From: Actinomucor elegans
Taxonomy: Eukaryota > Mucoromycota > Mucoromycetes > Mucorales > Mucoraceae
Assembly (NCBI GenBank): GCA_026027325.1
Contig: JAMSLZ010000004.1
Span: forward strand, 1,054,001-1,118,000
Direction: 5' to 3'
Length of the DNA stretch: 64,000 nt
The stretch's first letter is position 1. Each line of letters begins with the position of its first letter. The notes beneath the pieces are model-generated. The model did not search any database. It was not told where the DNA came from and worked only from the letters and a program-made list of their open reading frames with translations. Positions 58,645-64,000 of the stretch are shown piece by piece. Made by a program: the position numbers and the translations under genes.

Positions 58645-60188
58645 TCTCGTACATTTCAAGCATTTAAAAAAAAGAGAGAAAGAACATTATGGATTATCTC
58701 GAGCGGCATTAGACTTTTGGATTCGGTTCATTACTGTCATGCAGCTTTCTAATTGAGGATTCTGTATTGTCGAATTGGTTCCAATAATGCCATGTCAAGA
58801 ATATCGAAACAGCCACAAAAAAAAAGTCCAAACTTGAATCTTTTTTCATCCATCTGTCTACAATCCATGTATCGCTTTTGATCTATACTGTTGTTGAGTC
58901 GGATTCATCTATCTATCCATCCATTTCAAATCGCAAAAAAGAAAAAAAAATGGTATTGCGATATGCCATTCAATCGAACTGCTGTTTGATTCATCCATAT
59001 TGTTCTATTCTCTCTTTATATGCTAAAGGTCTATTGCATTTAGAAAAGCCTTACTCTGCTAACCATGTTGTCCTTCCGTTCAAACGATAAAGAGAAAGAT
59101 TCACCTTTGTCTCCTTCCACATTTTGAATACCCCGAACACCCGGGCTAAACGCTTTGGCATATCTAGCCCGCTTTTCAGCCGGACCTGAGATTAGGCTGT
59201 TGTGATTGGGTGGCGGTAATTCAATACATGGAGAAGAAATTTGGGTTCTGAAAATGGATGGTCTATTCCTTTCATCTGAGGTTGGTGTTATAAGAATAAA
59301 AATAAAATTCGAGATAGACAACTGAATTATGAATAATGTTCGTAGAAACATGTGTTGCTCTTCTATTGAAGTATAAAAAGAAAAAAATCTTTATATTTGC
59401 ATTATAAATTTAGAATTATTACTGAAGTTTGTGATTTCCGAAATTTTTAGTTTTATTTTCATAATTCGACAAAAATTGAAATGCATATTATTAAAACACA
59501 TAAGAAATGTTTGAGAACTAGAAAATATGCCTTAGAAATGAAACATCTATGACTAAAAAAAATCATCAAAAGTTTCCAAAATTTGAAGGCACACAGCAAA
59601 ACAGCAACTCTTTACTTTTAGTGAAATGTTTAATTGGTTGGCGATTATTTAATAAGTAGTGTACGTAGTGTACGTAGTAGTAGAAGTAGTATTAATTAAT
59701 TGTCTATTGAATTTTGGGGATTACACACCTAAAACTACTACTGCTCAATTAGAATCTTCAATTCGATCTTCTTAGAATGAAAAGTCGAGATAGATGTTTA
59801 GTCTTTTAACAAGAATTTAGAGGATTATACTGCACATTCTATGGTACAGCTGTAATGATGATACAACTATAAATTCGCTTTTCTATAAAAAAATAAGTGC
59901 TTTTTCTCGAATTGTATGCTGTTTTTAGTTTTTACGGTTTTAAGCCAAAGAGTCAAAGTCTTTCATATACACAAAAAAAAACGCGATTTTACATAGAATA
60001 AAACGGTTTATATTTAAAAAATATACTTTGAAAATGAAGATCATAGCCCAAAACAATTGAGCAAATTTAAGCAAAAAGGGCATAATGGTCCAAGAAACCA
60101 GATCCCAGTCACGTTTTAAGCATTTTCCTATTTATCTCACTGGGAATATAGAAACTCAAGCAACCCTTTGTTTCTTGTATAGTTTAAC
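58645..60188. other. intergenic between divergent eL20 and GATA-finger genes
   Basis: A GC-richer segment at 59080-59230, containing GGGCTAAACGCTTTGGCATATCTAGCCCGC, is notable within AT-rich DNA and may be promoter. The minus-strand 103-codon frame covering it (59040-59351) starts with a hydrophobic stretch but is not otherwise supported. GTAGTGTAC is tandemly repeated near 59657-59675. Confidence 0.4.
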
Positions 60189-62440
60189 ATGTCTACATCG
60201 GGTCTAATAGCAGCAAAAAAAAGAATTGAGTCATCAGTGAAAAAATATGCAATTCCAGCCGAGCCCACTGCAACACCTACTGATGTTTGCAAAAAGTAAA
60301 GGATCAATATATGCTTTTTAGTTCACACATTGACATTTTCTTTTTATTGTAGCGGTAGTCTCTTACTTTCTTTGTTGCAGTCGCGTCTAAACTGGTCCAC
60401 TTCAGTCTTCCCAAAATACAAAACAGATCCAGTACTTCAACCGAAACGTACCAATAATTCACGTAAAAAATGGCCCAATATGGAATACCTGGGGACATGT
60501 TGCTTGGAACTAGGAGCTCATGTGTTTGAACAAACATCGTTTTATCAGGCAATCCGGTCTGAATCGTGGGCATCGATTGCCAAGAGTCAAGGCTTGGATG
60601 TTCCTGAAGACAGCGACACAGGGAAGCAATTGCAATTTGTAGATATTGTGTTTGAGCTAAAGGAGGTGACAAATGAACGTTTTCTGTTTCCCAAAACCGC
60701 TATATTAGATTCAATACTAGCAGATAATGAACAATACATGGTATACTACGCGTTGTTTTGAAGATATAAAAAATAGTAGGTGTACTAAAAAATATTTTGC
60801 GTTTAGGTTCTTGCATCATTTGCGCTACCCATTGATCCAACGACAGGCGACGAATTCTTTAATACACCCAAAGAGAAAATATTGAAATATGGCGAATCAA
60901 GCGAACTACCATGCATTAAAGACTTCATTCAATCCAATACTACAAGTGAAACCAGCAACAGTGAAATCTTACCGAATACAACATATGAGCCAGCAAATAT
61001 TCGCATGACCAAGGTTAATTCAGCAATGGTAGAAGCTTTGAATAACTATGTGCAAGCAGCTGATCAAGTTCGACAAAATATGAAGGAAAAGGTAGTTATG
61101 ATACTGCATATGCTTCATTTTATTGACTCTTTTTTTTCTCAGATGAAGTCATTTTCGAAAAGACCATTTATCAAATTTGATCTGACAGACGATCCAATAC
61201 GCAGTACAGAAATTAATGATTTAGTCAAGAAAGCTACGACCATACCTGATATTGCTACAGGACCTATTCAAGCCGAGAAAAAAAGAAATGAAATACTAAA
61301 CGCTATTAGACTGGGTAAACGACCAAGAGATGAAAAGTTTGAAGCTGAATGTAAGATTTATTTATCTATCTATCAATCATCTTGACTAATGCTTTTTCAA
61401 CAAAAGTACCTAAAAACAAGTATGCCAATGCCAAAGAAGACACATCATTCAAGTGCGCATACTGCAGTACCAAACAAACAGCCATGTGGCGACCTGGACC
61501 AGGTGGTCATGGCACGCTTTGTAACAGCTGTGGTATTCAATGGAAACGAGGCGAAATCCTGAAAGGGGCACCTGTGATAAGCGTCCAGGAAGAAAGACGA
61601 CTGTTTATAGAAAGGAAAGAGAGAGAGAAGGCTGCAGAGGCATTGGAATTAGAGAAAATAGAGCGCGAGAACAAAAAGCATCAAAGAAAGATGGAAAAGC
61701 ACAACATTTCTGGACAAGAGTCCTCTTTGAATAGCAGCAGTCATTTTGCGGCACAATTACTGCAGCAACGCAGCCGTCAGCAAACTAATACCACTAATCA
61801 TATACCCAATACAGCTTCTTTGTCGGAAAACTCTGTTGTGTCGCTTGCAAAAGGAAAAGCAACCACTAGCTGCAACGGCAGCAATAGTAGTACTGCCACT
61901 GCTACTACTATTATGACGGCAACTACTAGCTCTTCAAAACCTCAAACGTCACCAATTCAGCCACAGAATATTGCACCAAAAGGGACAGTAGCCCCATCCC
62001 CACAGCAAGAACAAACCAAAGTGGTGCCATTATCTCTGTACAGTGCAGCTGGTATTCCACTTCCTACGTTGTCGATCAATTTTGCAAGCTCCTTGCAGTT
62101 CGCTCATCCCAATTGTGGTGTTACTCTATTAGACGGTCATTTTTCCGTTCGACTATGCAAAGATGGAGCTGAACAAACGACCATTGCGATTGATAAAAAG
62201 GACTTGATGGATGCTGAATTTGAAGTTGTATCAGAGAGCGATGCCCCTTTGCTACGTGAAGTGTTACATATGAAGGTCATGCCTGAACAAAGATCCATTG
62301 AAGCTTTTGGCCAGACAATTCAAATTGATAAACAAAACCCTATTCATATTAGATTTTTGGAAAAGTTAGATCCCAGTGGAGGAGCTGTAGTGAAGCGAAT
62401 TTTGCAACGATGGCTTATTACTATTCCTCAGACATCTTAA
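60189..62440 (+). CDS. GATA-type zinc-finger protein with uncharacterised flanking domains
   Basis: Probable nuclear DNA-binding or chromatin regulator. Five exons (60189-60295, 60353-60740, 60807-61091, 61143-61350, 61407-62440) join to 673 residues. The N-terminal 320 residues form a mostly hydrophilic, unrecognised region (NMEYLGTCCLELGAHVFEQT, SASFALPIDPTTG-like stretch). A single GATA finger of the C-X2-C-X18-C-X2-C type (C346, C349, C368, C371) reads KCAYCSTKQTAMW then GTLCNSCGIQWKRG. An 18-residue loop resembles WC-2 and plant GATA factors rather than the 17-residue animal or AreA type. A charged coiled coil (EERRLFIERKEREKAAEALE) follows, then a Ser/Thr/Gln/Asn-rich linker. The C-terminal block (about 540-673) is well-ordered and includes NCGVTLLDGHFSVRLC. 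No PAS domain is seen. Its regulon is unknown. Confidence 0.88.
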
Positions 62441-63052
62441 TAAATATAATGTACATAATGGCCTATTATACTTGTCTATTATAATATGGAATAGTAGCAA
62501 CAACAGATTATGGTATGAGTTATGTAGTTAAATCAATATCAAACTTATATATAGCTTTACTGTGGATGTGCAATAAGCGTAGTTTACAGTACCATCAGTT
62601 AGATATTAAGTTTGTAAATAAGAAAAATAATGTATACACACCACTGATTTTACATATAATTATTGTGAAATCAATCAATATATACTCAAGACTCATCAGA
62701 ATAACACTTTTCTGATTATATTACCCTACTGTCTTTAATAATAGAATTAGCGCGCATGCAAGATTCCGTCCTGTTCTTGCATAAATTACTATGCATATAG
62801 TATACATTTGAAACAGCATGAATCAATAAATAATACAGCGTACAATAAGTGAACTGAATACCAAATTTTAAGTTCTAAGAATAGCAGAAATACCAACAAT
62901 GGTTGCTTGTCCTCACATTCAAATTTACCTGTCAATCAATGCAATCAAAGAATTTGAAGCTGAACAAAAAATCAACATTAGTAGGATAAAAAAAACAAGC
63001 TATTTGTACTAGAGATAAACATATTTATTGATAAAGAGTAAAGCAAACTGCA
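62441..63052. other. intergenic between convergent GATA and La genes
   Basis: AT-rich 3' flanks. AATAAATATAATG directly at the GATA stop may be part of a polyadenylation region. No gene seen. Confidence 0.5.
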
Positions 63053-63951
63053 TTACTCGTTCTTTTCTTCTTCGGCAGCAGGTGCTTCCTTCTTTTCTTC
63101 CACCACTTCATCAGTCTTAGTCTTCTTGTTATTGTTACGACCGAAACCACCGCTGCTCTTTCTCTTGTTGTTGCTGTGGAAATGTTGGTTCTTAAAGGCA
63201 TTGAAGCCGAATTTCTTTGGCTTTTGAGAGGTGCTGTCCTTGTATTGTTCTGCCTTCATTTCGTGATATTTAGGCTTATAAGTAATTTCGAGCTTATTGC
63301 CATCGAGTTCAATTTCCTTCAAATCCGCAATCTTTTGTGCTTCTTCGGGGCTCTCAAATTCAACATATGCACTACCCTACAATAATGTAAGTCAAAGTAT
63401 TCAAGCACTTCTATTTTCTTCTGTACATACCTTGAACTTCTTGGCACGGTCATTAGTCTTCTTCAAACGGACACAGAGAACCTTGGCCTTTTCACTGAAA
63501 AGATCATCAATCTTGTCTTGTAAAACAAAAAGTTCAGCAATAGGATCCTTGGCATCAACATCAACTAAAGGCAATCCCTTGATGTAGACGGAACGAGCAG
63601 TGTGATCTTGTTCAATGACTTCAGACTTTCTTCTGATATTCTTTGATTCAGCATCAAGTTCGTAAATTTCACTCTCGTTTTCCTTGAGAGCCTTGATGAT
63701 GACATCCAAATCCTCAGTAATCATCTTCATCTTTTTGAAACCGGCAATAGTCTCAATAGGAATCCCTGTATATCGAAAAAAATAAAATAAAACGCGTTTA
63801 GTGTATCTTGTTATAAGCTCAATATGGCTGACTTACAGCCCTCGGGTGTGTTGGCGCGAAGGGTCCATAAGAACTTGTCGTAAGGCAAGTTGGAGTCAGA
63901 GAAATAAAAGTTGACTTGCTTGCAGATCTTTTCAGCTTCAGTGGCAACCAT
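63053..63951 (-). CDS. La protein (Lhp1-like RNA-binding chaperone)
   Basis: Binds 3' oligo(U) ends of new RNA polymerase III transcripts and protects precursor tRNAs in the nucleus. Three minus-strand exons (63951-63837, 63765-63431, 63376-63053) join to 257 residues. The La motif (about 1-90) shows ICKQVNFYFSDSNLPYDKF, WTLRANTPEGWIPIETIAGF and MKMITEDLDVIIKAL. An RRM (about 105-185) carries RSVYIKGLPL as RNP2 and GSAYVEFESPEEAQ as RNP1, with an intron between them. The C-terminus is basic and Asn/Lys-rich (KKPKKFGFNAFKNQ, NNKKTKTDE) and ends in a Glu/Ala-rich tail. The length fits small fungal La proteins. The gene starts 49 bp from the right edge of the window and is complete; its promoter lies mostly outside. 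Confidence 0.95.
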
Positions 63952-64000
63952 TGTGATTATGTTATGAGAAGGTAAACGATAAAATAAATTTTTTCGTTTG

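Noticed and set aside
59040..59351. 103-codon minus-strand frame with a hydrophobic N-terminus that could be a signal peptide.
   Set aside because: Lies in the probable eL20/GATA promoter region, and nothing else supports it.
1..64000. tRNA genes.
   Set aside because: I looked for the GGTTCGAATCC-type T-arm on both strands and found only isolated partial matches without an acceptor stem.

Overview
This window is nuclear DNA from a filamentous fungus, most likely an early-diverging Mucoromycota species (Mucorales-like). The evidence is AT-rich DNA with long A/T runs, many short GT-AG introns of about 40-200 bp, glutamine-rich tracts in coding exons, a velvet regulator, a family of small methyltransferases, and a DIRS-type retrotransposon, a class known from Mucoromycota. 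No tRNA, rRNA, CRISPR or bacterial operon was seen. Species assignment is inference.

Layout: 0.4-2.2 kb holds a decayed minus-strand coding region. 3.3-9.8 kb has two plus-strand genes: a CDC25-type Ras exchange factor (SH3, two WW-like segments, RasGEF-N, RasGEF) and a velvet-domain regulator. 9.8-12.8 kb is non-coding with one copy of a diverged dispersed repeat (R1). 12.8-15.3 kb is a KAT14/CSRP2BP-like gene (PHD finger, winged helix, GNAT). 17.0-19.3 kb is an OPT oligopeptide transporter. 20.4-24.2 kb is a kinesin on the minus strand. 25.3-26.6 kb is ribosomal protein uL4. 28.0-29.9 kb is an AMSH/Sst2-type JAMM deubiquitinase. 31.2-36.6 kb holds a Dbp6/DDX51-type DEAD-box helicase and a VNX1/CAX-type cation exchanger in tandem, only about 44 bp apart.

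36.6-52.8 kb is gene-poor and repeat-rich. It contains a decayed plus-strand element carrying the second R1 copy, then a structurally complete DIRS retrotransposon (38156-42456) with 83-bp identical inverted terminal repeats and a 98-bp internal complementary region. One small predicted gene (44034) follows, then about 8 kb of decayed repeats (R2 copies, microsatellites). 52.9-64 kb returns to ordinary genes: a SAM methyltransferase with a myristoylation-like N-terminus, a small unknown protein, ribosomal protein eL20, a GATA-finger protein and the La RNA-binding protein.

The genes are mostly unrelated housekeeping and regulatory loci, as expected of a eukaryotic chromosome arm; no gene cluster with a shared pathway is evident. 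uL4, eL20, the Dbp6-like helicase and La all serve ribosome or RNA biogenesis, but they are dispersed. Exon coordinates were built by hand from splice sites and reading-frame continuity; every multi-exon model given closes in frame.
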